Below, piece after piece: positions 7,647-17,563 of a DNA stretch of 64,000 nucleotides. Where the stretch lies: NCBI GenBank assembly GCA_046331265.1, contig JAXLRE010000003.1, forward strand, positions 62,001 through 126,000. The letters are read 5' to 3'. Under the pieces are notes generated by a model that worked only from the letters and a program-made list of their open reading frames with translations, did not search any database and was not told the origin of the DNA. A program made the translations under genes and the position numbers. Numbering within the stretch: position 1 is the stretch's first letter; each line of letters opens with the position of its first letter. The stretch is from JAGPDB01 sp046331265 (GTDB lineage: Bacteria; Actinomycetota; Acidimicrobiia; IMCC26256; JAGPDB01).

Positions 7647-10600
7647 ATGTTTTTAAAGGCACTTACATTAAAAGGATTTAAGTCGTTTGCTGAAAAAACA
7701 GATTTAAGTTTCGAACCAGGAGTTACAGTTGTTGTTGGTCCTAATGGTTCTGGGAAATCTAACTTAGTAGACGCTATCGCTTGGGTGCTAGGTGCCCAAG
7801 GCGCACGTGCCTTGCGTGGCGCAAAAATGGATGACGTCATATTTGCTGGTACAACGAAAAAGCCAGCACTAGGACGTGCCGAAGTTTCATTGACTATTGA
7901 TAATAGTGATTCAACATTACCAATCGAATTTAGTGAAGTGACAATCACTCGTACCTTGTTTAGAAGTGGTGAAAGTGAATATCGTTTAAACGATGTCCCG
8001 TGTAGATTATTAGATATTCAAGAGTTATTATCTGATTCAAGAATTGGTAGAACTCAGCACGTTATTGTTGGTCAAGGTCAGCTCGATTCTGTATTGAATG
8101 CTCGTCCTGAAGACCGTCGTGCAATTATTGAAGAAGCTGCTGGAGTTCTTAAATTTCGAAAACGTCGTGAGAAGGCGCAAAGACGTCTCGAATCTACGGA
8201 AGGCAATTTAACAAGACTAAACGATTTGGTTCGTGAAGTTAAAAGACAGCTAACTCCTCTTCAAAGACAAGCTGATGCTGCTCGTCGACATGATGGAGTA
8301 CAAGAAGAACTTAAATCAATCAAACTATTTTTAATAGGAAAAGAAATACAAGGTCTGCAAGGTACCATTTCACGAATTGAAAATGATTCTCTTCGTTATA
8401 AGGAAGAAGAAAAAACTCTTCTTTCAGAATTGTCAGATCTCGACTCATCAGTTCTTGACGCTGAAACAGCATTGATGAAAGTTGGAGATAGCGATGTTGC
8501 TACTTGGCTTACTAGAGCTGAAAGATTAGTAGCTAAAGCAAATGCAACAAAGGACATGTTGGGTGAACGCAAACGTTCTATCCAGATGCAGCTTGAAGCA
8601 TCCGCCGATGAATCAGTTATAGAGTCGCTTATTGCGGAAAGAACTTCACTAGAGAGTGCAATTAAAGAACTCGAAAATTCAAACGAAGTACTAGCTCCGA
8701 CATTGGAATCTTTAAGAAATGACTATAGGGAATTCATGTCGAATTTTGATGGGTTTTTAGAGAATGCTCCTAGCGAGGATGTCGTTTTTGAGTTTGATCA
8801 AATGCAAAAAGAAAAGAAACTTCATGAAGAAAATCATGTTGTCTTAAAAGATCGCTTAGATTCAGATGTTGCGCGATTAATAAATACTCAGCAAAGATTA
8901 GATTTGTTATCACAAGACAACTCGGACGCAAATGAAGTAATCGAAAGAGAAACAAAAGTCTTTGAAACCTTAAATAGTGACCTTGCATTAGTTAAAACAA
9001 ATATTGATGGAATGAAGTCAAGCGTTGATCAATTAGAAAAAGAGAATCAAACTTTAAGAAACCAAAGTGCAAAATCAAAAGCACAATACGAAGTTATAAG
9101 TGAAGCATACGAGACGATGGTTGATTCAACAACTATTAAACAACTATCTCATTTGTCTGGAGTTTTAGGATTATTAATCGAAAATATTTCTATTGATGAA
9201 AGAGCAACAGATGCTGTTTCTACAGCTTTGGACTTCTTAAAAGATTCTATAGTTGTAAAAGATATCGATTCTGCACGAATGGCATTGAAAGAATTATCAA
9301 CAAAAAATAGTTCTGCCAGATTAATCGTTTTGAATGACCAGGTGCGCAACTCTAATGAAGTGCCACAAAACTGTGAACCATTAATTAAATATATTTCATC
9401 AAGTGATGAACAACTGATGAAATATTTACAAAATATTTTGTCTAATACAATGGTTACGGATTTGGATTGGCAACAAGCTTGCGAAATATCTGCACAAAAT
9501 CCACACTTAACAATAGTCACATTTAATGGGGACAAGTTTGAAGGTACTCTGAACTGGAGCATCGGTAAAACAACAGCGAAAACGATAACTAAAGAAAATG
9601 TTGAACATGCTCAAAGAGAGAGTGAAAATAATTCGCGTTTACTTGAAGATAATACAAAAGTATTGATTGAAACAAAACACCGTTTAGATCAAGAAATGAA
9701 ACAAGAATCTAACTTAATAAGTCAGATTAATTCTGTTAATTCTCGTAAATCAATTGCTTCTCAAACAGCAAGAACAACAGCCTCTGCAATTGAATCACGT
9801 AAGAAAGAAGTCGAAACTCTCGAAAATGAAATCGCTCAATTAAAAGAAATGATTTCTAGCGAGCTAGATCTAATTCAAGAACTAACTCTCAAATTAAATA
9901 ATTTGCAAGAAATCAAGGATAACTTTGATGAGAAAAAGACTGAGTTTGATCAAAAACTTAGAGAACATGAATCGACAAAATCTACATTAGAGAACGAAAT
10001 ACGAAGAATTGAAATCGAAAACGAACGTATACAGACAAGGCTAAACGATTCAAAAATGAGATTAGAGAAAGTATTAAGTCGACTTGCTAAAGATCCTGAG
10101 CAAGAACAAAAAGTTTTACAAAGACGTAATGAACTTATTGAAGCAATGCGAAGAATTGATGATTTATCAATTCGTGTAAGTGCCGTTGAACAAGGTTCTT
10201 CTCGAGTACGTGAAGTGTTAACAGATGAAAGAGAACGACAAAAAGTTAAAGCTCATGAATCTACATCGCGTCTTGAATCTTTGCGTAAAACAAGGAAAGA
10301 AAAAGAAGAAAATCTTTTGCATATAAGAAACTCTATGCAAAAAGATGAAATTAATCAGGCAGAAACAAAAACAAAACTTTTCGCCACAATCGAAGCTTTA
10401 AGAGCCTCTTTCGATTGTGAACCACAGGTAGCAATCGATGCATCAATGCCTGAAGTTACTGAAGGCATGACATTAACTTCAAGAGCTAGAGAGTTAGAAC
10501 GTGATCTCAAATTAATGGGACCTATCAACCCTCTCGCAATTAGTGAATACGATGAATTAAACGAAAGACATATTTTCTTAAATGAACAATTAGATGATGT

Positions 10601-11195
10601 CAAAGCATCTAGACGTGAACTACATAAAGTTATTAAAAATATAGATGTAGAAATAGTTACTGTATTTGAAAAAGCTTTCGAAGATGTACAAAAACACTTT
10701 TCTGATTTGTTCTCGACACTCTTCTCAGGTGGCGCAGGTAGACTTACACTTACTGATCCTACTGATATGTTAAATACCGGCATTGAGATGGAAGCACGTC
10801 CATCAGGTAAAAATGTAAGAAGACTAAGTCTGCTATCAGGTGGAGAGCGTTCATTAACTGCTTTGGCATTCCTATTTGCAGTATTTAGATCTCGACCATC
10901 TCCTTTCTATGTTATGGACGAAGTTGAAGCTGCTTTAGATGAACCAAACCTTATGAGATTCTTAGATCTTGTTGCAGAGTTCAGAGATGACGCACAGCTA
11001 TTAATTGTTTCTCACCAGAAAAAGACAATGGAAGCAGCAGACGAACTATACGGCGTCTCAATGGCTCCAGGCGGTTCATCGCGTGCAATAAAACAGCGTA
11101 TTGAACAACCTAGTTCTAAAGAAAACTTTATAGATTTAAATAAGTTAGAGGAAGAAGAAAACAAGGAAGAGCCTATACTCGAAAGCTCTATATAA
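7647..11195 (+). CDS. smc: Chromosome segregation protein SMC
   Basis: SMC ATPase of 1182 aa that organises and segregates the nucleoid with ScpA/ScpB. Walker A is GPNGSGKSN at about 31-39, in the context typical of SMC. Two long coiled coils flank a hinge at about 490-640. The C-terminal head carries the signature LSGGERSLTALAF and Walker B YVMDEVEAALDE near 1080-1100. The start ATG has AAAGGG upstream. It follows the mutM/DUF4395 convergence and is followed with no gap by an mscS-type gene, then ridA and ilvA, before ftsY. In many actinobacteria smc and ftsY are direct neighbours, so a roughly 2.9-kb three-gene insertion lies between them here. Confidence 0.97.
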   Translation: MFLKALTLKGFKSFAEKTDLSFEPGVTVVVGPNGSGKSNLVDAIAWVLGAQGARALRGAKMDDVIFAGTTKKPALGRAEVSLTIDNSDSTLPIEFSEVTITRTLFRSGESEYRLNDVPCRLLDIQELLSDSRIGRTQHVIVGQGQLDSVLNARPEDRRAIIEEAAGVLKFRKRREKAQRRLESTEGNLTRLNDLVREVKRQLTPLQRQADAARRHDGVQEELKSIKLFLIGKEIQGLQGTISRIENDSLRYKEEEKTLLSELSDLDSSVLDAETALMKVGDSDVATWLTRAERLVAKANATKDMLGERKRSIQMQLEASADESVIESLIAERTSLESAIKELENSNEVLAPTLESLRNDYREFMSNFDGFLENAPSEDVVFEFDQMQKEKKLHEENHVVLKDRLDSDVARLINTQQRLDLLSQDNSDANEVIERETKVFETLNSDLALVKTNIDGMKSSVDQLEKENQTLRNQSAKSKAQYEVISEAYETMVDSTTIKQLSHLSGVLGLLIENISIDERATDAVSTALDFLKDSIVVKDIDSARMALKELSTKNSSARLIVLNDQVRNSNEVPQNCEPLIKYISSSDEQLMKYLQNILSNTMVTDLDWQQACEISAQNPHLTIVTFNGDKFEGTLNWSIGKTTAKTITKENVEHAQRESENNSRLLEDNTKVLIETKHRLDQEMKQESNLISQINSVNSRKSIASQTARTTASAIESRKKEVETLENEIAQLKEMISSELDLIQELTLKLNNLQEIKDNFDEKKTEFDQKLREHESTKSTLENEIRRIEIENERIQTRLNDSKMRLEKVLSRLAKDPEQEQKVLQRRNELIEAMRRIDDLSIRVSAVEQGSSRVREVLTDERERQKVKAHESTSRLESLRKTRKEKEENLLHIRNSMQKDEINQAETKTKLFATIEALRASFDCEPQVAIDASMPEVTEGMTLTSRARELERDLKLMGPINPLAISEYDELNERHIFLNEQLDDVKASRRELHKVIKNIDVEIVTVFEKAFEDVQKHFSDLFSTLFSGGAGRLTLTDPTDMLNTGIEMEARPSGKNVRRLSLLSGGERSLTALAFLFAVFRSRPSPFYVMDEVEAALDEPNLMRFLDLVAEFRDDAQLLIVSHQKKTMEAADELYGVSMAPGGSSRAIKQRIEQPSSKENFIDLNKLEEEENKEEPILESSI

Positions 11196-12203
11196 ATGCT
11201 TTTATTAAAAACACCTGAACAACTTCTTGAACTGCAAAGAGCATGTGGTGATGTTGGAACGCGAGGAAAACTTTGTGAGTTGGCTTATGACTTAACAAAG
11301 TCTCAACATGTAGCAGAGATTGCTGATACTTTTTCTAAGCCAGTTCGTGTGCTTTTAATTATTCTTGGTGCGTATTTGGTTAATCTACTAGTCAGGTTCT
11401 TCATACGACGTAGCGTTAAAAAATTGGCTAAAGAATCGTCACGAATTTTTCTTTCCAACATAAAACGTCGAACGGGTATATCAAGGTTAGAAACTTCTGA
11501 GCATCCAACATATAGAACTGTTCAACGTGCGCAAACTATTGGAATGGCATTACGTGGAATAGCAACTTTTACGATAATTATTGTTTCAATACTTTTAATC
11601 CTTGGAACATATCATATAAAACTTGGTCCAATAATTGCTGGTGCAGGTTTAATTGGAGTTGTTGTAGGTTTTGGCGCACAAAGTATGATCAAAGATTTTC
11701 TTGCTGGAATATTTATTATTGTTGAAGACTGGTACGGCGTAGGTGATGTTATTGACGCAGGTGAAGCTTCTGGAACTGTCGAACAAGTGACATTGCGTGC
11801 AACTCGTTTAAGAGATGTCTATGGTGTTGTATGGCATATACCCAATGGTGTGATTCAACGTGCAGGTAATAAATCTCAACAATGGGGTAGAGCTTTATTG
11901 GATATTGGTGTGGCGCTTGATACAGACATTGAACTTGCTCAACGCGTTATTAAAGAAACATCAGATGCTCTAGCTAGCGATCCTAACTATGTTACAGAAG
12001 TATTAGATGAACCTGATGTTCTAGGGGTCGAAGAAATTGGTACAGACCGTATAGTTATTAGAGTTATTTTAAAAACTACTCCTGCTTCACAATGGAAAAT
12101 TGCTCGAGAACTTCGTGCCAGAATCAAAGCTGCATTTGACGAAAACCAGATCGAGTTTCCACCGCCAAGTGCACCTGGTTTCCCAAGAGACGTGATGAAA
12201 TAA
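11196..12203 (+). CDS. MscS-family small-conductance mechanosensitive channel
   Basis: Membrane channel that releases solutes on hypo-osmotic shock. Hydrophobic helices lie at about 48-70 and 112-138. The pore helix follows as a Gly/Ala-rich stretch (GAGLIGVVVGFGAQSMIKDF, about 148-167), the hallmark TM3 of MscS. The beta domain contains GDVIDAGEASGTVEQVTLRA and the loop HIPNGVIQRAGNKSQ, and a C-terminal alpha/beta domain follows. Its 335 aa fall in the normal range. The ATG directly follows the smc stop, so translation is probably coupled. An N-terminal soluble segment of about 45 residues precedes the first helix. Confidence 0.9.
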   Translation: MLLLKTPEQLLELQRACGDVGTRGKLCELAYDLTKSQHVAEIADTFSKPVRVLLIILGAYLVNLLVRFFIRRSVKKLAKESSRIFLSNIKRRTGISRLETSEHPTYRTVQRAQTIGMALRGIATFTIIIVSILLILGTYHIKLGPIIAGAGLIGVVVGFGAQSMIKDFLAGIFIIVEDWYGVGDVIDAGEASGTVEQVTLRATRLRDVYGVVWHIPNGVIQRAGNKSQQWGRALLDIGVALDTDIELAQRVIKETSDALASDPNYVTEVLDEPDVLGVEEIGTDRIVIRVILKTTPASQWKIARELRARIKAAFDENQIEFPPPSAPGFPRDVMK

Positions 12204-12233
12204 CACAATCGAAAACTATTTTTTTCTAGCTAC

Positions 12234-12239
12234 TAATAT
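12234..12239 (+). promoter_or_regulatory. Candidate -10 box for leaderless ridA mRNA
   Basis: TAATAT ends 6 bases before the ridA ATG at 12246, and the bases between contain no ribosome binding site. This fits a leaderless transcript starting at the ATG. Confidence 0.4.
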
Positions 12240-12245
12240 CAATAT

Positions 12246-12611
12246 ATGACACAAAATGCGAAACTCCCATACAGCCCAGCTCGAAAAGCAGGAAATTTTA
12301 TTTTTACTGCAGGTCAAATAGGTCGTGACCCCGAAACGCTTGAAGCTAAAGCTGGTATTGAAGATCAAATGCATCAAACAATGAAAAATTTAAAGTTACA
12401 TCTTGAAAATAACGGAGCAAGCTTTTCAGATGTGATTAAGATCAATATTTATTTAACTAACATGGACGATTATGAGAAATGCAATGAAATATACGCACAA
12501 TATGTGACAGAACCTTACCCTGCTAGAACTGCAATTGCCGTAAAAGAGCTGCCGCGAGTTGCTGATGTGGATTTAGTAGTCGAGATTGATGCAGTAGCAT
12601 TCGTTCAATAA
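12246..12611 (+). CDS. ridA: RidA family enamine/imine deaminase
   Basis: RidA (YjgF/YER057c/UK114) hydrolyses reactive 2-aminoacrylate and 2-aminocrotonate, the enamines released by threonine/serine dehydratases. The 121-aa chain shows AGNFIFTAGQIG near the N-terminus, the middle VIKINIYLTNMDDY strand and the active-site arginine region YPARTAIAVKELP, ending VVEIDAVAF. Directly downstream, 19 bases away, is ilvA, the enzyme that makes these intermediates. This pairing makes the functional assignment unusually secure. Confidence 0.92.
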   Translation: MTQNAKLPYSPARKAGNFIFTAGQIGRDPETLEAKAGIEDQMHQTMKNLKLHLENNGASFSDVIKINIYLTNMDDYEKCNEIYAQYVTEPYPARTAIAVKELPRVADVDLVVEIDAVAFVQ

Positions 12612-12630
12612 GTACTTAATAAAGGCAATA

Positions 12631-14112
12631 ATGAAAGTGGACGTAGTTTATGAGGTAGCAACAGTTACGCCTCTAGAAAAAGTAAAGAAACTCTCTACAA
12701 AATTAGGAGTAGATCTTCATCTAAAAAGAGAAGATCTGCAAATTGTTCATTCATTTAAGCTTCGTGGTGCATACAACAAAATCGCACGATTAAATGATGA
12801 ACAAAAAGCGGCGGGCGTTTTAGCTGCAAGTGCAGGTAATCATGCACAAGGTGTTGCCTTAGCAGCTAAGAAATTAAAAATAAATGCAACAATTGTTATG
12901 CCAACAACTACTCCTCCTATAAAAATTGATGCTGTTAAATCTTATGGTGCAAAAGTAGTTTTGCATGGAGATAGCTATTCTGATTGTTACGAGCATGCCC
13001 AAAAATTAAAGGCCGAAACAAAAATGACGTTCATACATCCATTTGATGATGAGAAAGTCATTGAAGGACAAGGTACTGTAGGGCTTGAGATTGTTGATCA
13101 GCTGCCAAATGTGACACATGTATTTGTACCTGTTGGTGGAGGAGGTTTGCTAGCTGGAGTAGCTAAAGTTTTAAAAGAATATAACCCTAAAATAGTTGTT
13201 ATTGGAGTTGAACCCAATGATTCAAATGCTATGGAGCAGTCGATCAAACTTGGCAAAATTACAACTTTAGATCACGTCGGAATATTCGCCGATGGTGTAG
13301 CGGTTAAAGAAGTGGGCAAAAAAACATTTGAATATGTTCAAAAATATGCGGACAAAATAATTACTGTAGATAACGATGAAATATGTTTTGCGATTAAAAA
13401 TATTTTTGAACAAACGCGCTCTATTTGTGAACCTGCTGGAGCTTTAGGGGTAGCAGGAGCAACTAAATATTTTGAGAATAAGAAACATAAGTCAACTAAA
13501 CCAGTTGTTGTCTGTATAAATTCAGGATCAAATATTACTTTTGAAAGACTCCAATTTGTTGCAGAACGAACATTAATTGGTGCAAAAACAGAATCGCTAT
13601 TTGCTATTACATTGCCAGAAAAGCCTGGAGCATTAAAAACGCTGTACAAAAATGTCTTACATGGTTTTTCAATTACAGAATTTTCGTATCGATTAGCTTC
13701 CAGAGACCAAGCAAATATTTTTATAGGACTTTTAACTGGTGATAAGGAACATAAAGACAAAGTCATTGAGCGATTAGAAAAATACGACTTTTCATATTTT
13801 GACTTATCAGGAGATGAATTAGCTAAAGAACATGTTCGTTTTATGATTGGCGGAAAATCCACAGATGCTCAAAATGAGCACTTTTTCTCGTTTAATTTTC
13901 CTGAACGACCTGGAGCGTTGAAAGATTTCTTAGATTCGATGCATTCAAAATTTAATATTTCACTATTTCACTACCGTGGCCAAGGTGGAGATGTGGGTAG
14001 AGTGTTGATTGGTTTTGAAGCGCAAGATAAGCAAGATCTAATAAAAACCTTAGATGAAACACATTATGAATTTGAAGAAGTAAAATCTAAGGCGATTTCA
14101 ACATTTTTATAG
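12631..14112 (+). CDS. ilvA: Threonine dehydratase with two ACT-like domains
   Basis: Fold-type II PLP enzyme that deaminates threonine to 2-oxobutyrate, the first step of isoleucine synthesis. The Schiff-base Lys is K43 in HSFKLRGAYNK, the asparagine loop is ASAGNHAQGVA and the phosphate-binding glycine loop is PVGGGGLLAGVA. After about residue 325, two regulatory ACT-like repeats begin at LFAITLPEKPGALK and FFSFNFPERPGALK. Two such repeats mark the long biosynthetic form, regulated by isoleucine and valine, rather than the short catabolic TdcB. The 493-aa length agrees. It lies 19 bases after ridA and 20 before ftsY. Confidence 0.93.
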   Translation: MKVDVVYEVATVTPLEKVKKLSTKLGVDLHLKREDLQIVHSFKLRGAYNKIARLNDEQKAAGVLAASAGNHAQGVALAAKKLKINATIVMPTTTPPIKIDAVKSYGAKVVLHGDSYSDCYEHAQKLKAETKMTFIHPFDDEKVIEGQGTVGLEIVDQLPNVTHVFVPVGGGGLLAGVAKVLKEYNPKIVVIGVEPNDSNAMEQSIKLGKITTLDHVGIFADGVAVKEVGKKTFEYVQKYADKIITVDNDEICFAIKNIFEQTRSICEPAGALGVAGATKYFENKKHKSTKPVVVCINSGSNITFERLQFVAERTLIGAKTESLFAITLPEKPGALKTLYKNVLHGFSITEFSYRLASRDQANIFIGLLTGDKEHKDKVIERLEKYDFSYFDLSGDELAKEHVRFMIGGKSTDAQNEHFFSFNFPERPGALKDFLDSMHSKFNISLFHYRGQGGDVGRVLIGFEAQDKQDLIKTLDETHYEFEEVKSKAISTFL

Positions 14113-14132
14113 ATTTCTGAAAGAATGTTCAT

Positions 14133-15203
14133 ATGCTTGCTACGTCAATCGTAAATTATTTTGAAGCTATAGGCGCAATTTGTGCTGCTGCTGTTCTAGG
14201 AACAGCAATTTGGTCATTCCGAAAGCGTAACTATAAGACATATGACAAATCGCAGTCTTTCAAGAATCAAGATTTAAAGAAAATCATTGTATCTAAACAT
14301 ACTTCATTAGATGCTTTATCTAAGACACGTTCAAATTTTTCTACAACATTGGTAAAACTTAAAGGAAAGTCAACGCTAGATCCCTCTTTTTGGGTAACTA
14401 TCGAAGAAATACTTCTTCTTAGCGACGTAGGAATAACTACAACAGAAAAAATTTGCAGCGACGCCAAAAAAATATGTGATGAAAATAAAGTTGAGACAGT
14501 TGAAGAAGGTCTAAGTGCCGTTAAAGAATCTATTCTAAATATTTTCAGCCAATCTCGTGAAGCAAATATTTCTACAAAAAATCCAAATGTATGGTTGTTT
14601 GTAGGAGTTAATGGCGTTGGAAAAACAACTTCAATAGCAAAAATAGCTAATAAATATAATTCTGATAATAAAAGTGTTTTATTAGTCGCTGGAGACACTT
14701 TTCGTGCTGCAGCAGCTGATCAGCTTGAAACATGGGCTAAAAGAGCTGATGTAGAGATAGTTCGAAGCAATGAAGGGGCTGATCCGGCTTCTGTTGTTTT
14801 TGATGGTATGGAAAAAGCTAATGCTAAGAATTTTGAACTTGTTCTTGTTGATAGTGCTGGAAGACTTCATAATAAATCGAATTTGATGGAAGAAATAAAA
14901 AAGGTAAAACGTGTAATCGAAAGAACAAATGATGTTTTACGTGAAGTGTTAATCGTTATTGATGCTACAACGGGTCAAAATGGCTTAGTGCAAGCTAGAG
15001 AATTTTCTAAAGCCTTAAATGTAACTGGAGTTGTGTTGAGCAAACTCGATGGTTCCGCAAAAGGTGGTATTGCTATTGCTATCGAGAACGAACTTGGAGT
15101 GCCAATTAAATGGGTAGGTCTAGGTGAATCAATGGAAGATTTAGTTGCTTTCGAACCTAAAGAGTATGTAGATGCATTATTTGACGAAACGTCGATTAGT
15201 TAG
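14133..15203 (+). CDS. ftsY: Signal recognition particle receptor FtsY
   Basis: GTPase receptor that docks SRP-ribosome complexes at the membrane. The N-terminus has a hydrophobic helix (about 5-28) followed by a basic cluster, a membrane anchor typical of actinobacterial FtsY, rather than the long acidic A domain of E. coli. The N domain spans roughly 50-145. G-domain motifs are GVNGVGKTT (about 158-166), DTFRAAAADQL, DSAGRLHNK, and the TKLD-equivalent SKLDGSAKGG. Its 356 aa are normal. ffh follows after 8 bases, so both halves of the targeting GTPase pair are co-expressed. Confidence 0.97.
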   Translation: MLATSIVNYFEAIGAICAAAVLGTAIWSFRKRNYKTYDKSQSFKNQDLKKIIVSKHTSLDALSKTRSNFSTTLVKLKGKSTLDPSFWVTIEEILLLSDVGITTTEKICSDAKKICDENKVETVEEGLSAVKESILNIFSQSREANISTKNPNVWLFVGVNGVGKTTSIAKIANKYNSDNKSVLLVAGDTFRAAAADQLETWAKRADVEIVRSNEGADPASVVFDGMEKANAKNFELVLVDSAGRLHNKSNLMEEIKKVKRVIERTNDVLREVLIVIDATTGQNGLVQAREFSKALNVTGVVLSKLDGSAKGGIAIAIENELGVPIKWVGLGESMEDLVAFEPKEYVDALFDETSIS

Positions 15204-15211
15204 GAATATAA

Positions 15212-16657
15212 ATGTTTGATTCGTTAAGTTCGAGATTTGAAAATATTTTTGATTCTTTAAAAAACAGTTCACGTATATCAAAAGAAGATATAGAACAAGT
15301 AACCTCAGATATTAAACGTGCTCTTATCGAAGCTGATGTAAATATTACATTGGTCAACACATTTGTTGAACATATTGCAAAGTCATGCGAAGGAATAAAA
15401 CCATCTCCAGCACTTTCACCATCGCAACAAATTATTAAAATTGTAAACGATGAGCTTGTAGATCTTTTGGGTTCCGAGCCAGTCAAGTTGAAAGTATCAC
15501 CTAAGCCTCCGACAGTAATTTTGCTTGCAGGTTTGCAAGGTTCTGGTAAGACAACTCATGCAGCAAAACTTGCTAAACATTTAACTTCTCAAGGTAAAAG
15601 CGTTTTACTTGTTGGTGCTGATTTGGCGAGGCCTGCCGCTATTGAACAATTAAAGGTTCTAGGTGAACAAATCAATGTTCCTGTTTTTGCAGAAGGATCA
15701 AAACCTATAAAAGTTGTTAAAAAATCATTTGATGAAGCTTTGCGACTAAATAAGGACACAATCATTATTGACACTGCAGGACGTTTGCAGATTGATAAAG
15801 ATCTGATGAATGAATTGAAAGATATTGCTAAGGTTTCTAATCCTTCCAACACATTATTAGTTGTTGATGCAATGACTGGTCAAGAAGCTGTAAACGTTGC
15901 AAATACCTTCAATGAAGAAATTTCATTAACGGGTGTCATTATGACAAAAATTGATGGTGATGCACGTGGTGGTGCAGCACTAAGCGTTAGAGCTGTGACC
16001 GGTGCTCCAATCATGTTTGTTGGAACTGGTGAAAAGATCGACGACTTTGAAGATTTTTATCCAGATCGAATGGCTAGTCGCATTCTAGGGATGGGTGACG
16101 TTCTTACTCTTATAGAAAAAGCTGAAGCAGCTTTCGACGAAGAGCAAGCAGTTGATGCTGGCAGAAAAATGGCCAGTGGGGACTTTGGCTTACAAGACTT
16201 CTTAGACCAACTTAAAAGCATTCAAAAAATGGGTTCACTTTCGGGTTTAATGAAAATGATGCCGGGTATTCCAAAAGAATTAAAGGGCGCTGATATTGAT
16301 GAAAAACAAGTATCACAAGTAGAGGCAATTATCCTTTCTATGACTCCTCAAGAGAGAGATAATCCAACCATTATTAATGGAACTCGTAGAACTCGTATTG
16401 CTAAAGGTTCTGGTACCACAACGAATCAAGTCAATAATTTATTAAAGCAGTTTTCGCAAATGCGCTCTATGATGAAATCGATGTTGGGCGATAGTGGTGC
16501 ATTTGGCGGACCAACTAATAATAAGAAAGGCAAGAAGGGTAAAAAACCTTCGAAGTCAGCCATGATGCGTAATGCTATGGCAATGCAAAAGGAGCTGAAG
16601 AATAACCCTTCTGCTTTCGATTCGATGCTTCCTCCACCTCCCAGTTTTCCTAAATAG
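15212..16657 (+). CDS. ffh: Signal recognition particle protein Ffh (SRP54)
   Basis: SRP GTPase that binds signal peptides and 4.5S RNA. An N domain is followed by the G domain: GLQGSGKTT (about 108-116), DLARPAAIEQL, DTAGRL, and the TKID motif in MTKIDGDARGG. The methionine-rich M domain begins near 325, with MGSLSGLMKMMPG and a later GSGTTTNQVNNLLKQF helix that contacts RNA. It ends with a Lys/Gly-rich and Met-rich tail. The 481-aa length is typical. It lies 8 bases downstream of ftsY, and rpsP starts 88 bases further on. Confidence 0.97.
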   Translation: MFDSLSSRFENIFDSLKNSSRISKEDIEQVTSDIKRALIEADVNITLVNTFVEHIAKSCEGIKPSPALSPSQQIIKIVNDELVDLLGSEPVKLKVSPKPPTVILLAGLQGSGKTTHAAKLAKHLTSQGKSVLLVGADLARPAAIEQLKVLGEQINVPVFAEGSKPIKVVKKSFDEALRLNKDTIIIDTAGRLQIDKDLMNELKDIAKVSNPSNTLLVVDAMTGQEAVNVANTFNEEISLTGVIMTKIDGDARGGAALSVRAVTGAPIMFVGTGEKIDDFEDFYPDRMASRILGMGDVLTLIEKAEAAFDEEQAVDAGRKMASGDFGLQDFLDQLKSIQKMGSLSGLMKMMPGIPKELKGADIDEKQVSQVEAIILSMTPQERDNPTIINGTRRTRIAKGSGTTTNQVNNLLKQFSQMRSMMKSMLGDSGAFGGPTNNKKGKKGKKPSKSAMMRNAMAMQKELKNNPSAFDSMLPPPPSFPK

Positions 16658-16745
16658 CAAAGAAATTTGACCAGTTCGACCTAGATAGCCATATTCAACT
16701 AATATTATTTGCCTTGTGATTGACGTTTTTGAGAGGAATATCTAA

Positions 16746-17159
16746 GTGTCTGTAAAACTTCGTTTAACTCGTGTTGGTAAAAAGAAAAACCCAATGTACA
16801 GAGTTGTTGTAGCTGATGAGAGATCTCCGCGCGACGGTAAATTTATTGAGATCATTGGACAATACCAGCCGTTAGCTGAACCATCAATGATCAACATTAA
16901 AGATGATCGTGCGCTTTACTGGTTGAGCGAAGGTGCTCAACCAAGTGAAACAGTTCAAAAGATTTTGTCTATTTCTGGAATTTGGGAACAATATGAAAAA
17001 TCACGCCCAAAGAAATCTTTAGAAAAAGCTGCTAAAAGAAATAAAGCAATTGAAACTGGTCGTAAAAAATCTCAAGATGCACACATTGCTAAGAAAGCTC
17101 CACAAGAGCCAGAATCAACAGAACAAAGTGAAGAAGCATCTGAATCAACTGAGAGTTAA
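16746..17159 (+). CDS. rpsP: 30S ribosomal protein S16
   Basis: Small-subunit protein S16: VKLRLTRVGKKKNPMYRVVV followed by DERSPRDGKFIEIIGQYQP, then the WLSEGAQPSETVQKIL motif. The first about 85 residues are the conserved domain. The 137-aa protein continues with a Lys- then Glu/Ser-rich tail, as in many actinobacteria. The GTG start at 16746 has GAGAGGAATATCTAA before it as ribosome binding site. TTGACC (16667-16672), 17 bases upstream of CATATT, is a weak candidate promoter in the ffh-rpsP gap. rpsP heads the khpA-rimM-trmD string, a near-universal bacterial cluster. Confidence 0.96.
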   Translation: MSVKLRLTRVGKKKNPMYRVVVADERSPRDGKFIEIIGQYQPLAEPSMINIKDDRALYWLSEGAQPSETVQKILSISGIWEQYEKSRPKKSLEKAAKRNKAIETGRKKSQDAHIAKKAPQEPESTEQSEEASESTES

Positions 17160-17161
17160 TA

Positions 17162-17560
17162 ATGAGTGAAACTGACACAATCGAAAATGATGAAGTTAAA
17201 CCTAACGAAGAAGAAAAACAAAAAATAGTTTTACCAAAGTTAGATAACGTCGATGATCAACTTCTAGGTGATCGCGCTGCCGCAGTTATTGAACATATTG
17301 TTCAATCGCTTGTTGAAAATAAAGACAAGGCAGAAGTTGAAGTTGTTGAAACTGGAGACAACTCTGTAGAGCTTCACGTTCATACAGATCCTCAAGAAAT
17401 TGGACGTGTTATCGGCAAGAAAGGTCGCGTTGTTCAAGCAATGCGCCGAATTGCTCGTGCCATTGGTTCAGCTGAAGATATTAATGTTGGTGTTGAAGTT
17501 ATCGATCCAAATCGTCCTCCACGCGACCGAGTTGTTTCTGAGGAAAATTTCGACAATTAA
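17162..17560 (+). CDS. khpA: KH-domain RNA-binding protein KhpA (YlqC family)
   Basis: Single KH-domain RNA-binding protein. The motif IGRVIGKKGRVVQAMRRIAR contains the GxxG loop (GKKG) that grips single-stranded RNA. The family is typically 75-80 aa; this 132-aa version has an acidic N-terminal extension of about 35-40 residues before the domain, and a short basic tail. The ORF begins 2 bases after rpsP, and rimM follows after 3 bases, so it is translationally tied to ribosome-assembly genes. KhpA usually partners KhpB/Jag, which is not in this window. Confidence 0.9.
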   Translation: MSETDTIENDEVKPNEEEKQKIVLPKLDNVDDQLLGDRAAAVIEHIVQSLVENKDKAEVEVVETGDNSVELHVHTDPQEIGRVIGKKGRVVQAMRRIARAIGSAEDINVGVEVIDPNRPPRDRVVSEENFDN

Positions 17561-17563
17561 TTA